NCBI RefSeq assembly: GCF_025399795.1
Contig: NZ_JAODTZ010000024.1
Location: forward strand, 82,692-146,691
Direction: 5' to 3'
From: Streptomyces rhizosphaerihabitans
GTDB lineage: Bacteria; Actinomycetota; Actinomycetes; Streptomycetales; Streptomycetaceae
Length of the DNA stretch: 64,000 nucleotides
Translations under genes and position numbers: made by a program
Shown here: one piece after another, positions 35,266 through 44,309 of the stretch
Numbering within the stretch: the first letter of the stretch is position 1
Layout: every line of letters starts with the position of its first letter
Notes under the pieces: model-generated
Seen by the model: only the letters and a program-made list of their open reading frames with translations
What the model was told of the DNA's origin: nothing
Database searches by the model: none

Positions 35266-37326
35266 TCATCCGGCCGGTGTGCTCCCGTCGTGCCGGGGGG
35301 TGCGGTCGTGTCCGGACGCGGTGTCGCGGGCCTCGTGCGGCGCCTGTACGTGCGTCGTGCGTGCCTCTCGCGGGCGGGCCGTCGGCGTACCGTCCTTCAG
35401 GGCTGCGTCCAGGGGGTCGCCGCCGTCGGCAGAGGTGCGCAGGGACAGCTCCCCATGCGCCTGGACCACACCGTCCCCGCGTGGCGCCTCCGGGTGCGCC
35501 CGGTCCGGGAACGACGCCGGGGCGGCCGGCTCGGCCGTCGGCGACACCCCCCGGGACGGCTCCGGCAGCTCCCGGCCCGCCCGATCCGCGTCGGCGGCCT
35601 CCGCGCGCCCGACCCCGCGCTGGAACGCCGCCATGAGACCCGGGTCGTGCCCGACGAGATACTCCGTGTTCGGGCGGGGAGCGGGTCCTTCGCGCAGTTG
35701 GGGAACGAGGTGCTCCTGAGCGCGCCGCTTGGGCAGGTGGGGCCTGTCCATGGTGCCGCGCACGACGTCGGCGCGTGGTGTGGGCGGCAGGGCCGCGTTC
35801 TCGGCGGCGGCGAACCGGTCCTCGGGGCGGATGCCGGGAACGGCCTCCGCCGGATTGGGCCGCTCCGTACGGGCGCCGCGCACAGGGAGCGGCGAGGAAC
35901 CGCCACGACCCGCGACCGGCGCGCCCGGCGCGACACGCGGAAGTGTCTGCTCCCCCCGCGGCGACTGCCGAGGAACCGGGGCCACCGAGCGGCCCCCGGG
36001 AAGGGCCGGAACCTGGACCGGCGCCGACCGCGCGGGCCCGGGCCCGATGGCCGGCCGGTGTCCCCCGTTCGTGTGCTGCGGCGGCGCCTGCGTCAGGCCC
36101 CCGTCCTCGATGGTGCCCGGCCTTGAACCCAACAGCCCCTGCGGGACCACGAGTACGGCCTGGACACCGCCGTAGATGTTGTTCTGGAGCCGTACGTGGA
36201 TGCCGTGCCGGCGGGCGAGCTGCGAGACCACGAACAGACCGATGCGCCCGTCCTGGAGCAGGCCGGCGACATTGACCTGGTCGGGATCGGCGAGCAGGGC
36301 GTTCATCTTGTCCTGTTCGGCCGCCTGCATGCCGAGCCCGCGGTCCTCCACCTCGATGGCCAGTCCCGAGGTGACGAGGTCGACCCGCAGCAGAACCTGG
36401 GTGTGCGGGGCGGAGAACACCGTGGCGTTCTCCACGAGTTCGGCGAGCAGGTGGATGACGTCGGCGACCGCGTGGCCGCGCAGGGTGCCGTCGATCGGGG
36501 GCACCAGCTTGACCCGCGAGTACTGCTCGACCTCGGCGATCGCGGAGCGCAGCACTTCGGTCACGGAGACGGGGTTGCTCCACTGACGGCGCGAGACGGC
36601 GCCGCCGAGCACGGCCAGGTTCTCGGCGTGGCGTCTGATGCGGGTGGCCAGGTGGTCGACGTGGAAGAGCCCCTTGAGGAGGTCCGGGTCCTCGATCTCG
36701 TTCTCCAGCTCGTCGAGGATGGAGATCTCGCGGTGCACGAGGGACTGCAGGCGTCGGGCCAGATTGACGAAGACCTCGACCTTCTGCTCGCTGCCCGCGT
36801 GGCTGGAGAGCTGCGAGGCCTGCACGACGGCCGTGACGGCGCCGTCGTGGGCACGGGAGATGTCGGCGGCGAGCAGTTCGAAGTCGTCGGCGTCCACGGG
36901 AAGACGGCGGCGCGTCTTGCGCGCGGGCGGGTCCTCACCGCGGCGCAGCCCCTCGACGACGGCCCGCAGATCGGTCTCGGTGCGGGCGCTGGTGCGGCGC
37001 AGGGCTCCGATGCGTTCCCGTACGGACGTGGCGGCGCGGTCGGCGGCCACGGCGGCGATCAGGATGCCGGCCAGGGCCACGCCCACCGCCCCGGCGAGGA
37101 CGGCCCACAGGATCGGGCCGGGCCGGGCGCCGGTGGAGCGGACGGTGAACAGTACGGCGGCGCACGCGCTGAGGGCCACCGCGGTCGGCGGCAGGACCGC
37201 GAGGCGCAGCAGCTGGGGCCGCAGGTGCGTCTCGGGCGGCGGAGGGGTGGCACGGGCGACCGGTCGTCCGTGCCGCCCGCCCTCACGGCGGTCTGCGCGT
37301 GCGGCCGGTGCGCGAAGGTGAGACAT
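35266..37326 (-). CDS. cvnA: Conservon sensor histidine-kinase-like protein CvnA
   Basis: This 686-residue membrane protein has two transmembrane segments near residues 40-60 and 70-90, a helical region with EKVEVFVNLARRLQSLVHRE and IRRHAENLAVLGG, and an HATPase domain with LAELVENATVFSAPHTQV (N box) and EDRGLGMQ. No conserved phospho-accepting His is evident, as in other CvnA proteins. The last 300 residues are Pro/Arg-rich and likely disordered. It heads the cvnABCD-GAF operon; ATG 37326 is the start. The 348-bp upstream gap shows only the terminator at 37623. Confidence 0.92.
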   Translation of the reverse strand: MSHLRAPAARADRREGGRHGRPVARATPPPPETHLRPQLLRLAVLPPTAVALSACAAVLFTVRSTGARPGPILWAVLAGAVGVALAGILIAAVAADRAATSVRERIGALRRTSARTETDLRAVVEGLRRGEDPPARKTRRRLPVDADDFELLAADISRAHDGAVTAVVQASQLSSHAGSEQKVEVFVNLARRLQSLVHREISILDELENEIEDPDLLKGLFHVDHLATRIRRHAENLAVLGGAVSRRQWSNPVSVTEVLRSAIAEVEQYSRVKLVPPIDGTLRGHAVADVIHLLAELVENATVFSAPHTQVLLRVDLVTSGLAIEVEDRGLGMQAAEQDKMNALLADPDQVNVAGLLQDGRIGLFVVSQLARRHGIHVRLQNNIYGGVQAVLVVPQGLLGSRPGTIEDGGLTQAPPQHTNGGHRPAIGPGPARSAPVQVPALPGGRSVAPVPRQSPRGEQTLPRVAPGAPVAGRGGSSPLPVRGARTERPNPAEAVPGIRPEDRFAAAENAALPPTPRADVVRGTMDRPHLPKRRAQEHLVPQLREGPAPRPNTEYLVGHDPGLMAAFQRGVGRAEAADADRAGRELPEPSRGVSPTAEPAAPASFPDRAHPEAPRGDGVVQAHGELSLRTSADGGDPLDAALKDGTPTARPREARTTHVQAPHEARDTASGHDRTPRHDGSTPAG

Positions 37327-37622
37327 CGGCGTCCTCGTACTGGATGCGTCGGGGGCACGGAGCTCCCGCGGGTCTGCGCGACTCGGGCGTGTGCCATCGC
37401 GGTGCTGGTCGAGAGAGCCGAAAAAATCGGCCCTGCGTCGCCCGTCGGCAACTGACAGTAGTCGCCAACGCATCATGTGCGGTGGGCTGTTGACAAACTC
37501 CCCCAGGTAGCGTCCCGCTCTGGTATGAGGCGTCGTACGACTGACCGATAACCCCGTCGGACACACGTTCACATCGAACCCTGGACCCGATCAGAGCTGG
37601 TCAGAAGCGGTCACAAGCAAAC

Positions 37623-37661
37623 GGCGAGGGCCGAGGAGCGTTTCGCCCCTCGGCCCTCGCC
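37623..37661 (-). terminator. Terminator of the MBL-fold gene
   Basis: GGCGAGGGCCGAGG pairs perfectly with CCTCGGCCCTCGCC (14 bp) across an 11-nt loop, 14 bp after the stop of the MBL gene. It separates that gene from the conservon. Confidence 0.75.
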
Positions 37662-37674
37662 ATGGATCGGTCGA

Positions 37675-38892
37675 TCAGCCCGCGGACACCACTTCGGGCT
37701 CTCCGGTGCCCTCCGTGGAGCCGTCGGCGATGTCACCCGGCGTATCGGCGGCGGCCTCCTCGACGACCGGCCAGCCCTCCTTCGGCGCACGGGCCACACC
37801 GCGCCACCACGGCTCGGAGGGAACGGTCTCGGCCGCGGGCTCGAAGGGCTCGCCGGGACGGGGCAGCGCGACGCGCGCTCCGGCCGCACGGGCGGCGGCC
37901 AGCGTGCCCTCGCCCGGGTCGGACCAGGCGTGGGTGGAGAGATTGAACGTCGCCCAGTGGATCGGCAGCATCACTCCGGAGGGCTGCCCGCCCTGGAGGT
38001 CGAGATGGGAGCGCATCCCCTCCTGGGGCGTCATGTGGATGTCGGGCCAGAAGTCGCTGTACGCGCCGATCTGGATCATCGTGGCGTCGAACGGGCCGTG
38101 GGCGGCGCCGATGTCCTTGAAGCCCTGGAAATAGCCGGTGTCGCCGCTGTGGTAGATCCGGTGCGCATCGCCCTCCGCGACCCAGGAGGCCCAGAGGGTG
38201 TGCTGCGTGTTGCGCAGGCCGCGACCGCAGAAATGGCGTGCCGGCGTCGCCGTCAGGGTGATTCCGCCGACCTTCGTCGACTCGTGCCAGTCCAGCTCGC
38301 GGATCCGGTCCGCCGAGATGCCCCAGTGCTCCAGATGGGCTCCGACGCCGAGCGGCACGGCGAACACCGTGTCCGTGCCGGCCAGCGCCTTGATCGTGGG
38401 CATGTCGAGGTGGTCGTAGTGGTCGTGCGAGATCACCACGACGTCGACCGGGCCGAGCGCGGCCAGCGGCAGGGGCACCGGGTGCAGCCGCTTGGGACCG
38501 GCGAAGGCGAACGGAGAACAGCGATCACCCCAGACCGGGTCGAACAGCACGCGGTGGCCGTCGATCTCGGCGAGGACGCTGGAATGCCCCATCCAGGTGA
38601 GCCGCAGCCCGGTCGCGGCGGGCCTGGCCAGGTCGGCGAGTGTCGTCGCGTGCACCGGCACCGTCCCGGCCGGGGAGCGGTGGGCGCGCTCCTCGCTGCG
38701 GAAGTAGACCTTCGCGAACTCCAGCATCGAGCCGTCGGGGCGGGTGCGGGCGTTCTCCGGGTTCTGGAAGACACCGTCCGCGAAGTTCGGCGAATTGCGG
38801 ATGCGCCGCATGCGCGCACCACCCGGATCCGCGCCGAAGGCGGCGGGCCGCAGCGCGCGGAGCCCGGAGCTCAAGGTACGGAAACCGGTCAC
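37675..38892 (-). CDS. Metallo-beta-lactamase-fold hydrolase (NAPE-PLD/UlaG-like)
   Basis: This 405-residue MBL-fold enzyme has RLTWMGHSSVLAEIDGHRVL near residue 100, the metal motif VVISHDHYDHLDMPTIKAL near residue 150, TPARHFCGRGL, IYHSGDTGYF and a late LPIHWATFNLS. This arrangement resembles N-acylphosphatidylethanolamine phospholipase D and UlaG lactonases, so a phosphodiesterase or lactonase on a lipid-like substrate is possible. No membrane anchor is seen. About 70 residues at the C terminus are poorly conserved and acidic. Confidence 0.87.
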   Translation of the reverse strand: MTGFRTLSSGLRALRPAAFGADPGGARMRRIRNSPNFADGVFQNPENARTRPDGSMLEFAKVYFRSEERAHRSPAGTVPVHATTLADLARPAATGLRLTWMGHSSVLAEIDGHRVLFDPVWGDRCSPFAFAGPKRLHPVPLPLAALGPVDVVVISHDHYDHLDMPTIKALAGTDTVFAVPLGVGAHLEHWGISADRIRELDWHESTKVGGITLTATPARHFCGRGLRNTQHTLWASWVAEGDAHRIYHSGDTGYFQGFKDIGAAHGPFDATMIQIGAYSDFWPDIHMTPQEGMRSHLDLQGGQPSGVMLPIHWATFNLSTHAWSDPGEGTLAAARAAGARVALPRPGEPFEPAAETVPSEPWWRGVARAPKEGWPVVEEAAADTPGDIADGSTEGTGEPEVVSAG

Positions 38893-39175
38893 GGATACCT
38901 CCAGATGGAGTCGGTCAGGCTTTCATTATGGTCGTCGCCTCTGACAGCGCCGGGTCGTCCCGGTCACAAAGCGATGTCCGTGGCCCTGGGTCTGTATGTG
39001 CTCAACCCCGGCGCGCCCGCGCTTCTTCCGCATGGGGGAAACGTTCTGCGCGCCACCGCGCCCCCGGGTGGCCGCCGGTGACCCGTCACGGTGCGAGCAC
39101 ATCCGGGTACGGACCGAGTTCACCGAGCGGACCCGCGCCGCTCCACACCGTCGCACCGGGGCACGCCGACGCCGC

Positions 39176-39243
39176 TACTGACGATCGATTCAGTGCGTCG
39201 ACATGACCCGACTCCCACTCCGATACTGACTCATGATTCAGTA
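39176..39243. promoter_or_regulatory. Two ACTGA-N8-TCAGT dyads upstream of the ThDP decarboxylase operon
   Basis: TACTGAC-N4-GATTCAGT occurs at 39176-39194 and again at 39224-39242, 48 bp apart, with identical arms and different 4-nt centres. They lie 60-130 bp before the short ORF at 39304 that heads the operon. Such paired 19-bp dyads are typical of TetR-type operators, and a TetR gene lies at 44780. The rest of the 38893-39303 gap shows no gene. Confidence 0.65.
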
Positions 39244-39303
39244 GACCGGTAACCGTCCCGGTGGCCCGAGAGCCACACCGGCCCGTCCACCCCTGGAGAC
39301 ACC

Positions 39304-39384
39304 GTGTCCGACCTCCCCGCCGCGCCGGCGAAGACCGAGGGCGCCCCGGACATCGTGCGGCGCGTCATCGCGCGGAGCCTGTGA
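39304..39384 (+). CDS. 26-codon ORF overlapping the ThDP enzyme start
   Basis: A GTG-started ORF encodes 26 residues (VSDLPAAPAKTEGAPDIVRR, then VIARSL) and its TGA overlaps the next ATG as TGATG. This is the geometry of translational coupling. It may be a leader peptide, or the N terminus left from a lost gene. I recognise no family. Confidence 0.35.
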   Translation: MSDLPAAPAKTEGAPDIVRRVIARSL

Positions 39385-41003
39385 TGGACGAGACGCTCAC
39401 CGGCGGCGAGGCACTCGTCCGCGCCCTGTGCGGCCACGCCGTGACCCGGGTCTTCGGCATCCCGGGAACGCACAACCTGGAGATCTACCGCCACCTGTCC
39501 TCGTACGGCATCCGGCACGTCCTGACGCGCCACGAACAGGGCGCCGGATACGCCGCCGACGGCTACGCGCGCGTGACCCAGAGCCCGGGTGTCGTGATCA
39601 CGACGACCGGTCCCGCCCTGCTGAACGCGGCGGCGGCCGTCGGCCAGGCGTACTCGGACAGCGTGCCGCTGCTCGTCGTCTCCCCCGGAATGCCGCTGCG
39701 CCATCCGCGGCTCGCCACCGGTCTGCTGCACGAGACGCGCAGTCAGACGGAGGCCCTGCGGGGCGTGGCCGCGTTCAGCCATCGCGTGTCCTCGGTCGCG
39801 GAGATCGACGCGGCGGTGGCACGCGCCTTCACGCTCTTCCGCACCCGTCGGCCGCGCCCCGCGCACATCGAGATCCCCCTCGATCTACTGGAGGCCGCCG
39901 AGGAGACCGGTCCGGTCCGCCTCACCCCTCCCGCCGTTCCCCTCGCCCCCGTAGCGGCGGCCGTGGAGCGGGCCGCCGAAGCCCTGCGCGGGGCACGCCG
40001 TCCGGCGCTCGTGCTCGGCGGCGGAGCGCGCGGCGCGGCCGTTCCGGGCGTCGCCCTCGCCGAGACGCTGGGCGCTCCCGTCCTCACGACGGCCAACGGC
40101 AAGGGGATCGTTCCCGAGACCCATCCGCTGTCCCTCGGCGTGTCCCTCCACAGCCCCTCGGTCCAGAAGTGGCTCACGGAACGCGACGCGGTGCTCGCCG
40201 TCGGTACCGAACTCGCCGAGTCCGACCTGTGGTCGGCGCCGCCCGCCCTGAACGGCACGCTGATCCGCGTGGACCTGGACCCGGACCAGATGTACGCGGG
40301 GCTCCCGGCGGACATCGCCGTCGTCGGCGACGCGCGGCTCGCCCTGACGGCCCTGCTCACCGCCGTCGAGTCGCCCGGCGGTGCAAGCCGCCGCGCGCGC
40401 GTGCCGGACGAGGACCCCGTCCGGCGGGCCGCAGTCCTGCGGGCCGCCCGCAACGCCGAGACCGCCGGACGGGACGCCCGCTGGATCCCGTACCTGCGGG
40501 CCGTCCGTTCCGTCCTCGCCGACGACGCCGTGATCACCTCGGACAGCGCCCAGTGCTGCTACTACGGAGCGCTCCCCCATCTCCCGCTCGGCCCCGGGGG
40601 CCGCTATCTTCACCCGACCGGCTTCGGAACGCTCGGCTACGCGCTGCCCGCGGCGATCGGTGCCAAGGCGGCGTGCCCCGAGCGTCAGGTGGTGGCGCTC
40701 AGTGGGGACGGCGGCCTCCAGTTCACGGTGCAGGAACTGGCGACCGCGGCACAGCTCGGCCTCCCGCTGCCCGTCGTGGTATTCGACAACGGCGGCTACG
40801 GGGAGATCCGCGACGAGATGGCCGCCCGGGGCGACACCCCCACGGCCGTCGACCTCGCGCCGGTCGACCTGCCCGCCCTGGCCCGCGCCTACGGGGGACA
40901 GGGCACGCACGCGTACAGCCCGGACGAGCTGACCGCCGCGCTCACCGAGGCGCTGCGCACCCCCGGCCCCACCCTGATCGCCATCCCCGAGGAGACCCCA
41001 TGA
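39384..41003 (+). CDS. ThDP-dependent 2-oxo acid decarboxylase, possible 5-guanidino-2-oxopentanoate decarboxylase
   Basis: This 539-residue enzyme of the acetolactate-synthase/pyruvate-decarboxylase family has the cofactor glutamate in LTRHEQGAGYAADGYARV near residue 50, FAD/ThDP middle-domain block ALVLGGGARGAAV, and the ThDP motif LSGDGGLQFTVQELATAAQ near residue 435 ending VVFDNGGYGEI. It resembles Streptomyces proteins annotated as 5-guanidino-2-oxopentanoate decarboxylase (arginine transaminase pathway). This is from memory and the substrate is unproven. The next gene, an amino-acid dehydrogenase, overlaps its stop and could supply the 2-oxo acid. Confidence 0.82.
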   Translation: MDETLTGGEALVRALCGHAVTRVFGIPGTHNLEIYRHLSSYGIRHVLTRHEQGAGYAADGYARVTQSPGVVITTTGPALLNAAAAVGQAYSDSVPLLVVSPGMPLRHPRLATGLLHETRSQTEALRGVAAFSHRVSSVAEIDAAVARAFTLFRTRRPRPAHIEIPLDLLEAAEETGPVRLTPPAVPLAPVAAAVERAAEALRGARRPALVLGGGARGAAVPGVALAETLGAPVLTTANGKGIVPETHPLSLGVSLHSPSVQKWLTERDAVLAVGTELAESDLWSAPPALNGTLIRVDLDPDQMYAGLPADIAVVGDARLALTALLTAVESPGGASRRARVPDEDPVRRAAVLRAARNAETAGRDARWIPYLRAVRSVLADDAVITSDSAQCCYYGALPHLPLGPGGRYLHPTGFGTLGYALPAAIGAKAACPERQVVALSGDGGLQFTVQELATAAQLGLPLPVVVFDNGGYGEIRDEMAARGDTPTAVDLAPVDLPALARAYGGQGTHAYSPDELTAALTEALRTPGPTLIAIPEETP

Positions 41004-42178
41004 CCGCCCCCCTGATGACGCTCACCTGGACGGACCATGTCACCGGCCGCCCGGGATACCTCGTCGTCGACCGGCTCGTGCGCGGCGTCTCCAGCGGCGG
41101 TCTGCGGATGCGGCCCGGCTGCACACTGGAGGAGGTCACCGGGCTCGCCCGTGGCATGACCATGAAAGAGGCCCTGCACTACAACCCCGAGGGCCGGTAC
41201 ATCCCGCTGGGCGGCGCCAAGGGCGGCATCGACTGCGATCCCCAGGACCCGGCGGCGTACGGTCTCCTGGTGCGCTATCTGCGCGCCATGCGCCCGTACA
41301 TCGAGGCCTTCTGGACCACCGGCGAGGATCTCGGGCTCAGCCAGGACCTGGTCGACCGGGCCGCCGAGGAGGCGGGCCTCGTGTCGTCCATCCAGGCCGT
41401 GTACCCGCTGCTCGACGACGAGGCGGCGGCCCGGAAACGGCTCGCGGACGCCTTCGCGGTCGAGGTGGACGGCATCGGCCTCGACGAACTGGTCGGCGGC
41501 TGCGGAGTCGCCGAGTCGGTGCTCGCCGCCCTGGACCGGGCCGGGGTGGAGTACGCGGGAACGCGCGTCGCCGTGCAGGGCCTGGGGACCATGGGCGGGG
41601 CGACGGCGCGCTTCCTCGCGCGCGCGGGGCTCAAGATCGTGGCCGTCGCCGACGTCAAGGGAACGATCGCGAACCCGGACGGCCTCGACGTCGAGGCGCT
41701 GCTCGGGGCACGGGACGCGTACGGGACCGTCGACCGCGCGGTGCTGCGCCACGCCGACCGTGAACTCCCCGGCGACGCCTGGCTGTCCGCCGACGTCGAG
41801 GTGCTGGTGCCCGCCGCGGTCTCCTACGCGATCGACACGGCGAACCAGGAAGGGATCAGGGCCCGTTGGATCGTCGAGGCGGCCAACATGCCCGTCCTGG
41901 CGGACGCGGAGCTGCTGCTCGCCGCGCGCGGGGTCACCGTCCTGCCGGACGTCGTGGTCAACTCCGGTACGAACGCCTGGTGGTGGTGGACCCTGTTCGG
42001 CGACATCGGCGCCGACGCGGACGAGGCGTTCGCCCACACCCGGAGCTCCATGCGCGCCCTGATCGACCGGACCCTCGCGCGCGCGGAGGCCGACGGCACG
42101 ACGCCGCGGGCCGCCGCCCACGCCATCGTCACCGACCGGCTGCCGGTCATCGCGGAGCGGTACGGGTGGTACCGGTGA
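41000..42178 (+). CDS. Glu/Leu/Phe/Val dehydrogenase family protein
   Basis: This 392-residue NAD(P)-dependent amino-acid dehydrogenase has the catalytic lysine in RYIPLGGAKGGIDCDP near residue 75, GEDLGLSQDLVDRAAEE and the Rossmann motif VAVQGLGTMGGATARFLA near residue 190, then ANMPVLADAEL and VVNSGTNAWWWW. It oxidatively deaminates an amino acid or performs the reverse reaction. Coupling to the ThDP decarboxylase suggests deamination followed by decarboxylation of the 2-oxo acid. Specificity cannot be read. Confidence 0.88.
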   Translation: MTAPLMTLTWTDHVTGRPGYLVVDRLVRGVSSGGLRMRPGCTLEEVTGLARGMTMKEALHYNPEGRYIPLGGAKGGIDCDPQDPAAYGLLVRYLRAMRPYIEAFWTTGEDLGLSQDLVDRAAEEAGLVSSIQAVYPLLDDEAAARKRLADAFAVEVDGIGLDELVGGCGVAESVLAALDRAGVEYAGTRVAVQGLGTMGGATARFLARAGLKIVAVADVKGTIANPDGLDVEALLGARDAYGTVDRAVLRHADRELPGDAWLSADVEVLVPAAVSYAIDTANQEGIRARWIVEAANMPVLADAELLLAARGVTVLPDVVVNSGTNAWWWWTLFGDIGADADEAFAHTRSSMRALIDRTLARAEADGTTPRAAAHAIVTDRLPVIAERYGWYR

Positions 42179-42207
42179 GGACGCGGAGCCGCTGACCGCC
42201 CTCCGCC

Positions 42208-42245
42208 GCGAACTCGCCGGGCCGGTGCGAACTCGTCGGGCCGGT
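42208..42245. repeat. Two 19-nt tandem repeats
   Basis: GCGAACTCGCCGGGCCGGT and GCGAACTCGTCGGGCCGGT lie directly in tandem, differing at one base, in the 241-bp gap after the dehydrogenase gene. A second partial duplication (GAGTCCGCGCCCGG twice) follows at about 42278-42314. Confidence 0.6.
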
Positions 42246-42419
42246 GGCCGGTCCGCCGCCCGGCCACCTCGGGAGTCCGTGCCTGGAGTCCGCGCCCGGG
42301 AGTCCGCGCCCGGAGCGGCGATTCCCTGGCGGGAATTGAGCCGCGGGCCGGGCCGCAGCAGAGTCGGTGTCGTCAGAGCGACCGCGCGAGAACGCGCACC
42401 GACCCGCACGAGGAGCACC

Positions 42420-42839
42420 ATGTCCGCCATCGACGCGCAGGACCTGATCGAGCGCTACATCGGCGTCTGGAACGAGCCCGACGCCGAGATCCGCCGCAAG
42501 TGCGTGCACGAGCTGTGGGCCGAGGACGGGGTGCATCTCCTGCGCCCTCCGCAGGAGATGCACGACCGGGCCGTGTCCCTCGGCTTCGGCACCGCCGTGC
42601 TTGAGGCCAGGGGCCACGACGAGCTGCACGCGCGCATGACACGTGCCTACGAGGAGTTCGTGGCTCCGGGGACGTACGTCTTCAGGATCCAGGAGCCCGC
42701 CCGCCGGCTGAACGACGTGATCACTTTCCGCTGGGAGTCCTTCCGCACCGGGGACGGACAGGTCACGGGTGGCGGGCTGGAGTTCCTCGTCCTGGACGAG
42801 GAAGGCCGCATCAAGGCCGACTATCAGTTCGTCGACTGA
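42420..42839 (+). CDS. SnoaL-like/NTF2-fold protein
   Basis: This 139-residue protein has the SnoaL-like pattern: AIDAQDLIERYIGVWNEPDA, VHELWAEDGVHLL and the C-terminal GGGLEFLVLDEEGRIKADYQ. The alpha+beta cone fold binds small molecules and may be enzymatic (isomerase or cyclase) or a binding protein. ATG 42420 follows AGGAG. It lies 240 bp after the dehydrogenase on the same strand and may belong to the same unit. Confidence 0.85.
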   Translation: MSAIDAQDLIERYIGVWNEPDAEIRRKCVHELWAEDGVHLLRPPQEMHDRAVSLGFGTAVLEARGHDELHARMTRAYEEFVAPGTYVFRIQEPARRLNDVITFRWESFRTGDGQVTGGGLEFLVLDEEGRIKADYQFVD

Positions 42840-42900
42840 GGTCGGCCGCAGTCGACTGGACCCGGCCAGCCCGGATCGGGCCGACCCGGGCCGATCGAAC

Positions 42901-42980
42901 GGCCGGGCTCCGGACGGGACGGCTGGACTCCGGACGGGACGGCTGGACTCCGGACGGGACGGCCAGGCCCCCGGCGGGAC
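42901..42980. repeat. Four 20-nt tandem repeats
   Basis: Units start at 42901, 42921, 42941 and 42961. The second and third are identical (GGCTGGACTCCGGACGGGAC); the outer two are degenerate. They lie between the SnoaL gene and the IS110 element and do not resemble CRISPR, as there are no spacers. Confidence 0.7.
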
Positions 42981-43064
42981 GGGCGGCGCCGCCCCGGGGG
43001 AGGTGCCAACTCCTGTCGGGCCTCTCCCCAAAGGGCTGTGTAGACACCTCAGGGGCCTAAGTCG

Positions 43065-44294
43065 TCAAGCGGCGGCGGCGAGTTGGCTGGGGAAGGCGGT
43101 GTGTTCGTCGAACAGTTTGCGTTGCTGAAGGCAGTGGTAGAGCTGGCCGATCATGCGGTTGAAGAGGTTTCTCTGGGCGGCGGCGTGCCAGTCTCCGTGG
43201 TCATCGCGGCGGCGCCGGTAGTGGGAGTTGGCGCCGGGTGAGGCAGTGATTGATGAGAAGGCCCATAGATAGCCAGCGTGGTTGAGGCGGTCGTTTTTCA
43301 CCCAGCGTCGGGTGATGCTCGACTTCTTGCCGGAGGCTCTGGTGATGGGCGAGGAGCCTGCGTATGCCTTCAGCCCGCGGGCATCGGCGAACCGTTGCCG
43401 GTCATCTCCGATCTCGGCCAGCACCCGGGCGCCGAGCTGGATGCCGAGGCCAGGGAAGCTGAGCAAGATCTCAGCGTCCGGATGCTGGGGGAAGGCCTCC
43501 TCCACTGCCTTCGCGAGGCCGTCGGCGGCCCTGCAGGCCGCTTCGAGCTGGACCAGGAGAGCGAGCATCTGCTTGCCGAGGGCATCCTCGACCAACAGAG
43601 CCTGGCGGGGCGAGTCCGAACGAAGGGTCTCGCGAAGCCGCTCAGCGTCCGATTCGATGCCGCGCGTGCGGCCGGCCCGTTTGAGCGCGGCCTGCAGCTG
43701 GGTGCGGGTCAGCCGCGCGGCTCGGGCAGGGGTCGGAGCGAGTCTGAGAATCTCGTGGGCCTCGTGGCGGCAGAGACCGTTCTGCCAGATGGAGAAGGCG
43801 TCCAGGGCGGCCGGGTAGTACTCGCGCAGCAGAGACCGGAGCTGATTGGAGACCTGCTGCCGGTTCCACGTCGCGTCCTGCTGCGCGCGGGCGAGGACGG
43901 TGACGGCTCGGGCCAGGTCACTGTCCTGCGGCAGCGGCCGGTGGGCGTGCATGTCGGTGCGCAGGATGTTCGCCAGCACCAGTGCATCACCGGGGTCGGA
44001 CTTCTTGCGCGAGACGCTGTGCCGGTCGCGGTAGCGGGCCGCGGCCAACGGATTGATCGCGAACACCTGCCGCGTGCCGGTCCGCAGCACCGCCACCAAG
44101 AGGCCGCGGGACGTCTCGATCGCGACAGGAATGGGGCTCTCATCGGTGTCGCCGTACTCAGCGAGCAGATCCAGAAGGACCTTGTAGCCGGCCGCATCGT
44201 CGGTGATGTGGCGCTTGGCCAGTAACTCGCCGGTGTCGTCCACCAGGGCAACGTCGTGTGTCTTCTCCGCCCAGTCGATGCCGCAGTAGATCAA
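43065..44294 (-). CDS. IS110-family DEDD transposase
   Basis: This 409-residue recombinase has an N-terminal RuvC-like domain with YCGIDWAEKTHDVALVDD (first Asp), VAIETSRGLLVAVL (Glu) and KKSDPGDALVLANIL (Asp pair), and a C-terminal Transposase_20 domain with LLSFPGLGIQLGARVLAEIG and AGSSPITRASGKK, the latter with the putative nucleophilic Ser. TTG 44294 is preferred because GGGAGGAA lies six bases upstream; a longer frame to 44348 exists. The gene looks intact. Family members use a bridge RNA transcribed from the element's non-coding end. Confidence 0.93.
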   Translation of the reverse strand: MIYCGIDWAEKTHDVALVDDTGELLAKRHITDDAAGYKVLLDLLAEYGDTDESPIPVAIETSRGLLVAVLRTGTRQVFAINPLAAARYRDRHSVSRKKSDPGDALVLANILRTDMHAHRPLPQDSDLARAVTVLARAQQDATWNRQQVSNQLRSLLREYYPAALDAFSIWQNGLCRHEAHEILRLAPTPARAARLTRTQLQAALKRAGRTRGIESDAERLRETLRSDSPRQALLVEDALGKQMLALLVQLEAACRAADGLAKAVEEAFPQHPDAEILLSFPGLGIQLGARVLAEIGDDRQRFADARGLKAYAGSSPITRASGKKSSITRRWVKNDRLNHAGYLWAFSSITASPGANSHYRRRRDDHGDWHAAAQRNLFNRMIGQLYHCLQQRKLFDEHTAFPSQLAAAA

Positions 44295-44309
44295 GATGTT
44301 CCTCCCTTT

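Noticed and set aside
42901..42980. Possible CRISPR array
   Set aside because: The 20-nt units are directly abutting, with no spacers and no cas genes nearby.
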